DNA of 64,000 nucleotides from Rossellomorea marisflavi (GTDB lineage: Bacteria; Bacillota; Bacilli; Bacillales; Bacillaceae_B): assembly GCF_001274775.1 (NCBI RefSeq), contig NZ_LGUE01000004.1:232163-296162 (forward strand), written 5' to 3'. Shown here piece after piece: positions 14,648 through 23,278 of the stretch (positions within the stretch are counted from its first letter, which is position 1; each line of letters opens with the position of its first letter). The position numbers and the translations under genes are program-made. The notes beneath the pieces are model-generated. The model was not told the origin of the DNA, searched no databases, and worked only from the letters and a program-made list of their open reading frames with translations.

Positions 14648-16411
14648 TTATTTTATTAGCTTCAGTTCCAGACTGTGGGCCTTGTAGACCGTCTTTACTT
14701 TGGTCCCTTTTGGAAGCCCGGTCGTTTCGATATGATTGAACACTTTATGACGGTCCAGTTTCCCGTAGGTCATGACGGTGACGGATTTGCCGGGGCGATG
14801 CTCGCTTGGGAAGTGTACCTTGAGTGTGCCGCCGAGCTCCGCTTCCCCTTTGATGACGAGAACATCTTCGCGGCTGTCTACATCCACCTCAAGAACGGAT
14901 TTCTTCGATTGGCTGTAATCGCCATTGATGACGAGTTTCCCTTTACTTTCTTTTTGAAGGGTACCTGTTTCCACCTCCACATCCCCTTTTCCGAGCGCCG
15001 TTTCAGATCCAGCAACCAGGGTCCCGCCATCCAGAGTCGTGTCTCCCCTAAAGGAGTTATCTCCTGTGAGCGTCAATTCACCAGATCCTTTTTTCGTCAG
15101 GGATCCCTTCCCTGAGATATCGTTTGCCCATGTATCTTCTGCATGGAATCCGCCTTTGGAGGCGTCCATCTTCACCTTGACGTCTGTTTCAAACGAACCG
15201 AATCCATCTGCGGCTGCGTATAGGTTCAATCGTCCCCACCCTTCAAGATCATCAAGAAGCGGGTAACCGGATGCGAGTCCCGTTGTGGAAAGTACGCGGC
15301 GGCGTTCCTCGTCGCTCAGGTATGGAAGACGGGTTTCGAGGAGCACCTCAGCTCCCTTCGGCACGACCATGGGCTTCTTGGTGGAACCGGTCGGTTTGAA
15401 GCCATAGGTGAGCCTCTTCAGGTATGCCTGTTTATTGGCATCCTTATCGGCAAATCGGTCCGGTGCATTCCCATCCTGCGTCAGTAGCATGGTGTGAGCT
15501 TCCTCATAGGCGCCTTCCTTCAACGCTTCATTATCGGGATCTGCGAGGATGGCAGCAGCAAGCGCCGTGGCCATCGTGCGGCCTCCCATCACATCGAGGG
15601 GTGAATGAACCCCGGCAACGAGGCGGTTATCCCCGAGCTCCGACGCGCGCGTCAGCATTTCCTGATACCGTTCGGGAACCGCATAGGCAATGGCGAGTGC
15701 CGTCAGATAGGCGGCGTTCGTATGACCGCTCGGGAACCCTCCGTCATTGGTCGGGTCCTCCTTCAGCGTCGGACGCAGTTCCGGGACGACGATGGACGGA
15801 TCGGTCCACCGGAAAGGACGCTTGTACGAGTAATAATCTTTGGCCGAGCTGGTTGACGAGTACTCCCCCCTGAGGGTTTCCACAAGTCCGGCCATCTGTC
15901 CGAGCTCAGAGTCAGTGGTGCCCGCGCCTGTCCCTTCATCGGTGTATTTCTTCGTCAGTGCATCCTGTGGGATCCCCGTGATGGTGGTGGTGGCGTTGGC
16001 ATCCCTCCGGTAGATATCCGTGAGGGACCCGAGTCCATCAAGGGCACTGTAACTCTGGCTCACGCGGTCATCCAGATAGGCGGCATCCGCTTGAGCCTTT
16101 GAGCGGGAGGACGTCTTGTCCAACACGGTTTGAATATTATGTTCATGGACCGATTGATCCAGTACGACACCTGAATCCCAGGTTTCCCCCGGTTGCCAGA
16201 TTCTGTTGTACTGTGAGAGGACGCTGATGGTCGGATTGCTCGCGGTCTTATTGCCCGACACATTATTCTTATATGTATCGATGAAGTAGCCTGACGGCGG
16301 TTCCGGTACCGGATCCACCCCTTGTTTCGCCCCTGCCTGGACGCCTCCAAGAGCGCTTTGTGAAATCACAAGTGATAGTACGACGGCCGAAATCGGCTTT
16401 ATTGCCTTCAT
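14648..16411 (-). CDS. Secreted PAP2 acid phosphatase with autotransporter-type beta-strand repeat
   Basis: A 587-residue protein with a Sec signal peptide (KAIKPISAVVLSLVISQSA). Residues about 60-330 form a class A acid phosphatase/PAP2 domain with the complete three-part active site: KX6RP (K191, R198-P199), PSGH (227-230) and RX5HX3D (R263, H269, D273). The C-terminal region (about 430-587) contains a passenger-type repeat, GELTLTGDNSFRGDTTLDGG, found in Gram-negative autotransporters, but no beta-barrel or cell-wall sorting signal. Start chosen at ATG 16411 after GGGATGGGAG. It likely releases phosphate outside the cell. A cre-like site lies upstream. Confidence 0.85.
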   Translation of the reverse strand: MKAIKPISAVVLSLVISQSALGGVQAGAKQGVDPVPEPPSGYFIDTYKNNVSGNKTASNPTISVLSQYNRIWQPGETWDSGVVLDQSVHEHNIQTVLDKTSSRSKAQADAAYLDDRVSQSYSALDGLGSLTDIYRRDANATTTITGIPQDALTKKYTDEGTGAGTTDSELGQMAGLVETLRGEYSSTSSAKDYYSYKRPFRWTDPSIVVPELRPTLKEDPTNDGGFPSGHTNAAYLTALAIAYAVPERYQEMLTRASELGDNRLVAGVHSPLDVMGGRTMATALAAAILADPDNEALKEGAYEEAHTMLLTQDGNAPDRFADKDANKQAYLKRLTYGFKPTGSTKKPMVVPKGAEVLLETRLPYLSDEERRRVLSTTGLASGYPLLDDLEGWGRLNLYAAADGFGSFETDVKVKMDASKGGFHAEDTWANDISGKGSLTKKGSGELTLTGDNSFRGDTTLDGGTLVAGSETALGKGDVEVETGTLQKESKGKLVINGDYSQSKKSVLEVDVDSREDVLVIKGEAELGGTLKVHFPSEHRPGKSVTVMTYGKLDRHKVFNHIETTGLPKGTKVKTVYKAHSLELKLIK

Positions 16412-16480
16412 TTTCTCCCATCCCTTCTGTCCGCATTGAGCCGTGGGTGACACCACTCTTTGCGCTAATCTCCGATTAGG

Positions 16481-16496
16481 GTAAGCGCTTTCTCTT
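16481..16496. promoter_or_regulatory. Possible cre-like site upstream of the PAP2 phosphatase gene
   Basis: GGTAAGCGCTTTCT has the central AAGCGCTTTC core of a CcpA site but mismatches at the ends. It lies about 70 bp before the start codon. Tentative. Confidence 0.3.
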
Positions 16497-16622
16497 TTAC
16501 CTGAAAAAAATCGACTTCCCTCTCGGATTCAAACTGATTATAAAGTAAGTAGACTGAAAATTCAATCTCACTAATATAAAACAGGTCCTACTTCCCATGA
16601 TGGGGGTTGAGACCTGTCTCTT

Positions 16623-17165
16623 CTAGTCTTCCTTATACCAGCGGTCATCAAAGTTGACATTGAGGGCACGGCCAAACTCAGAACCGAAACGGATGAATCC
16701 ACGGCCCCTTGCCGTAATGATTTTCCCATCCGTTACAACCAGCTCATCGCGGTAAAGGGAATGATCAAACACGCCTGCCTTCTGACGTTTTTCTTCTGTC
16801 ATGCCAATCGTGTATCGTTTCCCTTCAAGGACCCCTGCCTTGGCTAGAAGGAATGGCGAGCTTGAGATGCTTGCGATGACCGCCCCTGAATCATGAAACT
16901 CTTTAATGAAACTGAAGATCGTTTCTTCCGCTTCTAACTGAAAAATGTCCATGCATCCGGTCAATAGAAGACTGTCGAATTCGGATTTCTTGGCCTCCAT
17001 GATCGATTGTTCGGGCATCACCTTCAGCCCCGCCTCCCCCCTTACCGGATTTCCGTCACTGGTGAGAATCCTGACAGGCTTACCGCCCTGCATGAGAATG
17101 GAGAGGGCGACGCTCAATTCATATTCGCTGAATTGTGGATAGAGAAGAATGGCAGTTGACTTCAT
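16623..17165 (-). CDS. DJ-1/PfpI family protein with Ser in place of the usual Cys
   Basis: A 180-residue DJ-1/PfpI-like protein: AILLYPQFSEYELSVALSIL (about residues 5-24) carries the conserved Glu of the first loop, and a flavodoxin-like core follows. The nucleophile elbow, normally A-I-C-x-x-P, reads SISSSPFLLAKAG (about 98-110), so the catalytic cysteine seems to be serine. This suggests loss of glyoxalase/deglycase-type chemistry or a different role. Its start overlaps the stop of the upstream GNAT gene (ATGA 17162-17165), so the two are translated together. Function is unknown. Confidence 0.8.
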   Translation of the reverse strand: MKSTAILLYPQFSEYELSVALSILMQGGKPVRILTSDGNPVRGEAGLKVMPEQSIMEAKKSEFDSLLLTGCMDIFQLEAEETIFSFIKEFHDSGAVIASISSSPFLLAKAGVLEGKRYTIGMTEEKRQKAGVFDHSLYRDELVVTDGKIITARGRGFIRFGSEFGRALNVNFDDRWYKED

Positions 17166-17617
17166 CGCCTTCTCTCCTTTTCAAAGAATACCAGACTCAG
17201 AATATCGTTGATTGTGAGCGTTCGGACCTTTTCATACCCTGATTTTTCATAAAACCTGATGGCGGGCAGATTCTTCTCTGCTGTCGCCACTTTGTAGAGA
17301 GAATGGGGATGTGACCGTTCCAATTCCTGCAGAAGCTTCCCGGCAATGCCTCTGCGGAAGTGTGCAGGATCTACGATGAGACGGTGGATGTCCACCTCGT
17401 TTCCTTCTTTTTTATAGGCAATCGCCCCGCATAGAACACCATCTTCAAACCAGCCCAGGAATGTTTCTCCGCATTGTTGCAGGTCTTCGGTGGTTTCTTT
17501 CAATGGCGGGATATCGTCCGTTCCAATCAGCCCTGCTTCTACCTTGTAAGAACGGAGCTGCATGGATAAGACGGTTTGTGCCTGGAGCGGATCGTTTATA
17601 TCCATCGTTGCAATCAT
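17162..17617 (-). CDS. GNAT family acetyltransferase
   Basis: A 151-residue GNAT protein. The acetyl-CoA binding segment is HRLIVDPAHFRRGIAGKLLQ (about residues 77-96), with the R/Q-x-x-G-x-G/A motif as RRGIAG, and the C-terminal NLPAIRFYEKSGYEKV is typical. Start at ATG 17617 is set by AGGAGGG; longer frames upstream overlap the neighbouring terminator. It forms an overlapping pair with the DJ-1/PfpI-like gene. The substrate amine is unknown. Confidence 0.82.
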   Translation of the reverse strand: MIATMDINDPLQAQTVLSMQLRSYKVEAGLIGTDDIPPLKETTEDLQQCGETFLGWFEDGVLCGAIAYKKEGNEVDIHRLIVDPAHFRRGIAGKLLQELERSHPHSLYKVATAEKNLPAIRFYEKSGYEKVRTLTINDILSLVFFEKERRR

Positions 17618-17691
17618 GATGAACCCTCCTTTTCCTTGCATCATATCACTGTCACCCCATCTTGAGAATATTTTTCCATTTTCTGATACAA

Positions 17692-17728
17692 AAAAAGAAG
17701 CACAAGGGAGCCCCTTATGCTTCTTGTA
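17692..17728 (-). terminator. Terminator of the Bcr/CflA efflux gene
   Basis: AGAAGCACAAGGG pairs with CCCTTATGCTTCT around AGC, followed leftward by a T run (TTTTTTTGTATC). It overlaps the final codons of the MFS gene. Confidence 0.75.
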
Positions 17729-18917
17729 CTTCTTTGGTGAACGTGAAGAATGCGATGGCCCCCAGGAGGGCGGTGGTGAACAGGATGGCTCCCATGGGAA
17801 CCGGTGAAGCTTCGTTGATCCCGACAAGGGGAGAAACGATGGCGCCGACGACGAGGGGCAGCATCCCGAGGAGGGCACTTGCACTGCCTGCCCTGTGGCC
17901 CTGTTTTTCCATGGCCAGGGTGAAGGTACTCGTCAAGATCATTCCGATCGAGATCATATACAGGAAGATCGGGATGACGATGGTGGCCAGCGGTCCTTGG
18001 ATGAAGGTGGCAATCAGCAGGATCGCCGTCGCACTGATGGAGACGATGACGGCTGTCTTCAATAGATTCCGTTCTCCGACATACTCACTGAAGCGCCCGA
18101 TGATGAAGCTCCCTGAGATGATGGCCAGTCCGTTGATACCGAACAGGATGCTGAACGTCTGCTCCGATACTCCGTAGATCCCCTGATACACGAAAGGTGT
18201 TCCCGATACATAGGCAAAGCTTCCTCCGTGGATGAGTCCGATCGTCAGGACATATCCGATGAAGGAGCGGTCTACCATGAGGCTTCCCATCGTACGCATG
18301 GATGAGCCGAGCGTACTCGGAATCCGCTTCTCGGGCGGAAGGGTTTCCTTCAGCTTCAGGAAGATCATGAGGACGATGACGAATCCGATCAGGCACAGTG
18401 CATAGAAGATCGTATGCCAGCTGGCGAATGGCAGCAAGAGGATCGCTCCACCCGTAATCGGTGCGATCATCGGTGCCGTTGCATTGATGACCATGAGGAG
18501 CGCGAAGAATTTGGTCAGCTCACGCCCCGTGAAAACATCGCGCACGACGGCACGTGATAGCACGATTCCGGCAGAAGCCGTGAAGCCTTGGAGGAATCTT
18601 GCTCCGATGAGGACGGTGATGTTCGGTGCCAGGGCACAGAACAAGGAGGCCAGGGCAAAGAGGAAGATGGAGATGAGAAGCGGTTTCCTCCTCCCCTGCG
18701 CATCACTGATGGGACCGACGATGACCTGTCCGATGGCAAGACCGATGAGGCAGGCCGTCAGACTGAGCTGGACCATCGAGGCACTTGCTCCGAGGTCTTT
18801 GGCAATCCCGGGAAAACTGGGTAGATACATATCGATATTAAGAGGTCCCAGTATACCGAGCATACTGAGAAGGAACGCGAGGGCGATCCGCTCTTTTCCT
18901 TGTGGTTGTTGATTCAT
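17715..18917 (-). CDS. Bcr/CflA family MFS multidrug exporter
   Basis: A 400-residue major facilitator with 12 hydrophobic segments. The early motif NIDMYLPSFPGIAKDLGAS (about residues 28-46) and the loop motif GPISDAQGRRKPLL (about 67-80) are diagnostic of the Bcr/CflA (DHA1) drug exporters, as is LIGARFLQGFTASAGIVLSR (about 103-122). These pumps expel bicyclomycin, chloramphenicol or related compounds by proton antiport. AGAAAGGTG precedes the ATG. It has its own terminator and no regulator next to it. Substrate cannot be read from sequence. Confidence 0.88.
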   Translation of the reverse strand: MNQQPQGKERIALAFLLSMLGILGPLNIDMYLPSFPGIAKDLGASASMVQLSLTACLIGLAIGQVIVGPISDAQGRRKPLLISIFLFALASLFCALAPNITVLIGARFLQGFTASAGIVLSRAVVRDVFTGRELTKFFALLMVINATAPMIAPITGGAILLLPFASWHTIFYALCLIGFVIVLMIFLKLKETLPPEKRIPSTLGSSMRTMGSLMVDRSFIGYVLTIGLIHGGSFAYVSGTPFVYQGIYGVSEQTFSILFGINGLAIISGSFIIGRFSEYVGERNLLKTAVIVSISATAILLIATFIQGPLATIVIPIFLYMISIGMILTSTFTLAMEKQGHRAGSASALLGMLPLVVGAIVSPLVGINEASPVPMGAILFTTALLGAIAFFTFTKEVQEA

Positions 18918-19097
18918 GGCTTGAACACCTTTCTACTGCGTTGAAATTCTTGTTGATTTTAGCAGAGCCCTCTCCCATTTACAATACATTTGTTTCAATT
19001 TCCGGAAGAGAGCGTTTTCAATTTTCTAGTCTGAAAGTATATGATTTCAACGGGGAATAGAATCAAAAAAAACAGCCCCCATTGGGAGCTGCCCTTC

Positions 19098-20030
19098 TTA
19101 CCACCAGACCCCGTTGGAATATGGAAGTCTCGGCTGGTTTTCCGCCGCCTCGGCATCGGCTTTGGTTTTGTGCACCGTTCCCCTCGCATGGTGCGGAGGG
19201 GCATAGATGGAGTAGAGCTTGATCGGGGTGTTCCCCGTGTTGATCACATTATGCCACGTTCCTGCAGGCACCATGATCGCAGATGCATCCTTGACGGGCT
19301 GCTGGTAATAGAGATTCTCCGGACGGTCGCCCATCTGTACGATTCCCTGCCCTCCTTCAAGACGCAGGAATTGATCGGTGTCAGGATGGATCTCAAGACC
19401 GATATCCTCTCCCGGTTTGATGCTCATGAGGGTGACCTGAAGATGATTTCCCGTCCACAGGGCCGTGCGGAATGTATTGTTTTCTAGTGTCGCTTCCTCG
19501 ATATTGACGGAGAATGGACTCGGGCCATAATCCTTGAGGACGACACGCTGATTCCGGCCTGCCCCGATGGCACAAAGGCGCTTCGCGTGCTCCCATCCGC
19601 CCTGATTGGCGTTCAGCAGTACGCCATATACCTGGGAATGCTGACCTGAAGCTCCCACTCTCGAAAACTCTTCATATCTGCTCAGTTCCCGGTCATAGGC
19701 AATCTGAAGTCCTTCCTCATATGAGCGGAATGGAATGGTTTCGATATGGCATACCGGCGCCGTCCCCGTCAGGGACATATACCAGTTCGTCAACTGCCAA
19801 CACATCCTCTGCTCATTCTCCATCAGTTCTAGGAGGGTGTCCTGCGCCTCCCGGTCACCGGTTTCGTTCACCAATCGACTGTACAGATCCACGGAAGAAG
19901 CCTTATGGCTGATTCCTGCTGTTAAGTCTGCTATTTCATCATGTTGCACGGTTTCCCTCATCACTCCGGTCTCGACGGCCGGCTCCACATAGCAGTATGA
20001 CTGATTAAAAGGCATGCATCTCAACATCAC
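19098..20030 (-). CDS. Ferritin-like domain fused to a cupin domain
   Basis: A 310-residue protein. Residues about 25-160 are helical and ferritin-like: YSRLVNETGDREAQDTLLEL, NEQRMCWQLTNWYMSLTG and the E-rich helices look like a rubrerythrin/spore-coat-type bundle. Residues about 195-290 are a cupin: MSIKPGEDIGLEIHPDTDQF gives the first metal motif (G-X5-H-X-H-like with E), and MVPAGTWHNVINTG the second. The ending is rich in basic and aromatic residues. Start at ATG 20030 after AAGGGATTGAG. Such proteins occur in Bacillus, possibly linked with spores or oxidative stress, but no function is established here. Confidence 0.65.
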   Translation of the reverse strand: MMLRCMPFNQSYCYVEPAVETGVMRETVQHDEIADLTAGISHKASSVDLYSRLVNETGDREAQDTLLELMENEQRMCWQLTNWYMSLTGTAPVCHIETIPFRSYEEGLQIAYDRELSRYEEFSRVGASGQHSQVYGVLLNANQGGWEHAKRLCAIGAGRNQRVVLKDYGPSPFSVNIEEATLENNTFRTALWTGNHLQVTLMSIKPGEDIGLEIHPDTDQFLRLEGGQGIVQMGDRPENLYYQQPVKDASAIMVPAGTWHNVINTGNTPIKLYSIYAPPHHARGTVHKTKADAEAAENQPRLPYSNGVWW

Positions 20031-20090
20031 TCAATCCCTTCACATGAATATCCACGATATCATATGCTTCCAGGGCGGATGTGTGTATGC

Positions 20091-21293
20091 CTATTGCTGC
20101 ACGAGCGGGAAACGCACGGTGACCGTCGTCCCTTCTCCTGGTTCGCTTTCAAAATGAATATGACCGTCGTAGCGCTCGACGATGTTGTAGCAGATCATGA
20201 GACCGAGCCCGGTCCCCTTGCTCTTCAATGAATAAAAAGGCGTCCCGAGATGATCCACCTGCTCCTGCGTCATCCCCCTGCCGCGGTCGGTCATCGTAAT
20301 GAATACATCTTTTCCGATCCTTGCTGCTTTCACAGACACCGATTCCCCGGAATCAGACGCTTCGATGGCGTTCTTCAACAAGTTGACGAATAGCTGCTTC
20401 ACTTCCATAGGATTGGCAGCGATCAGGCACTGTTCATCCACCTCAAGCTCGATGCTGTTATCATGAAGGATCCCGTACATGGACAGAAGCTCTGTCACGT
20501 CCCTCAGGATCTGTTCCATGTCGACACGATCCACTTCGTCCGTCTGCTCCGGTTTCGAGATGGAGAGGAACTGCGAAATGACATGCTCCGCCGTATCCAG
20601 TTCATTCAGCATGAGGCTGAAGTTTTGCTTATAGTCCTTCGGCAGATGCTCATCCTGTGAGTAATACTGCAGGAACCCTTTCACCACGGTCAGCGGATTC
20701 CGGATTTCATGGGCGACGGCTGCCGCAAGCTGGCCCGTCGTTTTCATCCGTTCAGCCTGCTGCACTTCTTCGTAATACATCCGCTGCTTCTTGATACGGC
20801 CATTCGTCAGGTAGAAAATGAAATAAAGGATGATCTGACTGGCTACGAAATTGACCAGATTGCCGGGAATATCCGAATAGAAAAAAGCGTAAGTCCTTCC
20901 TTTATCCACCCAGCCGATATACATGGCCATACACGCGACAAAGAATATGTTCAACGAAAGCGATGAATAGAAAAGCTTCTTATCGAAGAACAGGATGGAA
21001 AGCGCCGGGACGAAACAAAGAAGCACAAACGCCGACCACGTACCCGGATACATATAGAACAGCGCATAGAAATAAACCGATACCGTGAGTACCGTGATGG
21101 ACCGAAGCCATCTCCGTTCATGAGTCGGATACAGGAGGAGGCAGACAGAGATGATTACCACCATGATCCCGTGCACCGCTATGCCTGACCCTGCGGGATT
21201 ATCCACGATGACCCCGATGATCATGAGGATAATGGAGACAACCGCCACGGTATAATAATTCCTTTTATGAAATCGTTCGCGAAATTCTCTCAT
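20091..21293 (-). CDS. Orphan sporulation-type sensor histidine kinase
   Basis: A 400-residue membrane histidine kinase with about six hydrophobic segments in residues 14-165, then the phosphoacceptor box AAAVAHEIRNPLTVVKGFLQ (about 193-212, His at 198), N box NLLKNAIEASDSG, G1 DRGRGM and G2 GTGLGLMICYNIVERYDGHI. The arrangement, with EIRNPLT and no HAMP or PAS domain, resembles KinB-like sporulation kinases. No response regulator gene is adjacent, which fits a kinase feeding the Spo0F phosphorelay. That role is inferred. Confidence 0.82.
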   Translation of the reverse strand: MREFRERFHKRNYYTVAVVSIILMIIGVIVDNPAGSGIAVHGIMVVIISVCLLLYPTHERRWLRSITVLTVSVYFYALFYMYPGTWSAFVLLCFVPALSILFFDKKLFYSSLSLNIFFVACMAMYIGWVDKGRTYAFFYSDIPGNLVNFVASQIILYFIFYLTNGRIKKQRMYYEEVQQAERMKTTGQLAAAVAHEIRNPLTVVKGFLQYYSQDEHLPKDYKQNFSLMLNELDTAEHVISQFLSISKPEQTDEVDRVDMEQILRDVTELLSMYGILHDNSIELEVDEQCLIAANPMEVKQLFVNLLKNAIEASDSGESVSVKAARIGKDVFITMTDRGRGMTQEQVDHLGTPFYSLKSKGTGLGLMICYNIVERYDGHIHFESEPGEGTTVTVRFPLVQQ

Positions 21294-21307
21294 AACGTAC
21301 TCCTAAA

Positions 21308-21346
21308 TGAAAAATAAGAAAAGATACCTGCAGACGAGGTATCTTC
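21308..21346 (-). terminator. Terminator of the ABC exporter operon
   Basis: AGATACC and GGTATCT form a 7-bp stem, followed leftward by TTTCTTATTTTT. A second G+C-rich hairpin (CCGGTCCGG/CCGGGCCGG, about 21463-21487) lies closer to the stop codon and may help. Confidence 0.7.
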
Positions 21347-21493
21347 TTCCGATTTTAACATTGTACCATTATATGGATTGGTTTTGTTCGATTTTTTCTC
21401 TGGAAGTTTTTCCACGGCTGGGAGCTCTTGCTTTCCCCCCTAGGAATCCTGAATTTGAAATTACCGGCCCGGACAATCCGGACCGGCACTCGG

Positions 21494-23278
21494 TTATATA
21501 CCTCCGACGGTCGCACCGCCTATTTCCGCTTCGCGTCCGAACAGTCGGGCGTACACACCATCCCGGTGGAGGAGAAGGTCGCCATGCGTCCCTTCTTCCG
21601 CGATCCGGCCGTTTTCGAGGACAACGATCTTATCGGCAGCAAGGACGGTGGAAAGCCGGTGGGAGACGATGATGATCGTCTGGTTTTTACCGGCGCGGAG
21701 TACGGCTTCATTGATTTTTGTTTCCGTGATTGGATCAAGAGCCGAGCTCGCCTCATCAAGTACCATGATCGGTGCATCCTTCAAGATGGCGCGGGCCAGG
21801 GATAAGCGCTGCTTCTGGCCGCCCGACAGGAGACTTCCCCTCTCCCCGACGAGGGTGTCGAGTCCGTCGGGAAGCGTGGTGATCAGATCCCCCAGGCCAC
21901 TTGCTTCAAGGGCTTCCATGAGCTCTTCATCCGTGGCGTCCCGCTTACCGATCCGCAGGTTTTCGGCAAGGGACCCGCTCCGCATCATCACGTCCTGGGT
22001 GACGATGGCCATCTGGGACCTGAGCCAGTCCGTGTCCCACTCCGTCACATCACGGCCGTCCACTTTGATGCTGCCTTTCCCTGCATCATAAAACTTGAAC
22101 AGAAGATCGACGATGGTGGATTTCCCCGAACCACTAGGACCGACAAGGGCACAGGTCTCGCCCGGTCTGATTGTGAAGGAGACGCCTTTGAGCACATCTT
22201 CTTCCTTACCAGGATAGGTGAATGTCACATCTTCAACCTGGATATCCCCCATAGCACGCTTACCACGGATCCCTTTGCTGGATTCTGCATGGGATGCTTC
22301 TTCAGCAAGGAGGATCTCCGAACGGTCAAGGGCCGGACCCGTCCGTCTCACTGACAACCAGTTCCGCAGGAGGCGCTGCATTTCATTCGCCGCGATGGTG
22401 ACAAGGCCGCCCGCTGTCAGCATCTGACCGCTCGTCAAGCCCTTATCCCAGATCAACAATGTGGAAATCAGGTAAACCAGGGCAAGAGCGAATCCATTGT
22501 AACTTGATACGACCACGACGGACTGCATGCGGGCCTTCAGCTCTTTGATGGAGTGCTTGACGAATGTATCCCTGATGGCGACAACGCTCTCCACTTCACT
22601 GTCGGATACCCCTGAGACCCGTGAAAGATGGATCCCCGTCACCGACTCGCGCAACCGTTCAAGGTAGCGTGACGCTTCTTTCCGTGCATCGGCTGATGCC
22701 GCACGGGTCCTCGCCCCGACCAGATTGGACGTCCAGTAGAAGAGGACGCCGAATACAACGCTCGCAATCATGAGGTACGGATGGATGAAGAACAGGACAA
22801 TGCTGTAGATGAATACCCCTTGTGCACTTGCCATGAACGTGGAGCCTTCCCACGCGAGGAAGTTATGCAGGGTGTCCGGATCATCCGACACCCTTGCGAG
22901 CATTTCCCCGGTGGAATTATGATGATAAAACGAATACGGCAGGACCTGTAGATGCCTGAACAGCCGCAGCTTTTGCCAGTTCGTCACGGTCTTCGCGGTC
23001 TGATGGCAGAAATATTCATCGATGACCATCATGACGAGGTCGAGGACTGCCGAAAGGATCAACAGCCACATCAGGCCCCAGAGCAACTTGGAGTTCTCCC
23101 CTGGGAGGATCGTATCCACGAGCCAGCTCAAGGCCAATGTCGGGATCAGGGCTGAGAACACCTGAGAGATGGCGATGACCACGGAATCCGCGATCACCCA
23201 TTTTTTATAGGGACGGAGGAAGGACAGGACCCTCCTGCCGTCACGGCTTTTCTTTGGTGAAACCGTACCGGCGCTCAT
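21494..23278 (-). CDS. ABC exporter half-transporter, subunit 2
   Basis: A 594-residue fused permease-ATPase. Six hydrophobic segments lie in residues about 30-310, then an ATPase with Walker A GPSGSGKST, Q-loop, signature LSGGQKQRLSLARAIL, Walker B IMVLDEASSALD and the switch histidine in IIIVSHRLST. Its ATG overlaps the stop of the upstream partner (23275-23278), so the two halves probably form a heterodimer like B. subtilis YfiB/YfiC. Both ATP sites look intact here: Glu follows the Walker B Asp in both subunits. Exported substrate is unknown; multidrug or lipid export is typical. Confidence 0.87.
   Translation of the reverse strand: MSAGTVSPKKSRDGRRVLSFLRPYKKWVIADSVVIAISQVFSALIPTLALSWLVDTILPGENSKLLWGLMWLLILSAVLDLVMMVIDEYFCHQTAKTVTNWQKLRLFRHLQVLPYSFYHHNSTGEMLARVSDDPDTLHNFLAWEGSTFMASAQGVFIYSIVLFFIHPYLMIASVVFGVLFYWTSNLVGARTRAASADARKEASRYLERLRESVTGIHLSRVSGVSDSEVESVVAIRDTFVKHSIKELKARMQSVVVVSSYNGFALALVYLISTLLIWDKGLTSGQMLTAGGLVTIAANEMQRLLRNWLSVRRTGPALDRSEILLAEEASHAESSKGIRGKRAMGDIQVEDVTFTYPGKEEDVLKGVSFTIRPGETCALVGPSGSGKSTIVDLLFKFYDAGKGSIKVDGRDVTEWDTDWLRSQMAIVTQDVMMRSGSLAENLRIGKRDATDEELMEALEASGLGDLITTLPDGLDTLVGERGSLLSGGQKQRLSLARAILKDAPIMVLDEASSALDPITETKINEAVLRAGKNQTIIIVSHRLSTVLAADKIVVLENGRIAEEGTHGDLLLHRDGVYARLFGREAEIGGATVGGI

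Noticed and set aside
21463-21490. G+C-rich hairpin CCGGTCCGG/CCGGGCCGG as main terminator of the ABC exporter
   Set aside because: It has no T run after it; the hairpin at 21308-21346 is the more likely terminator.
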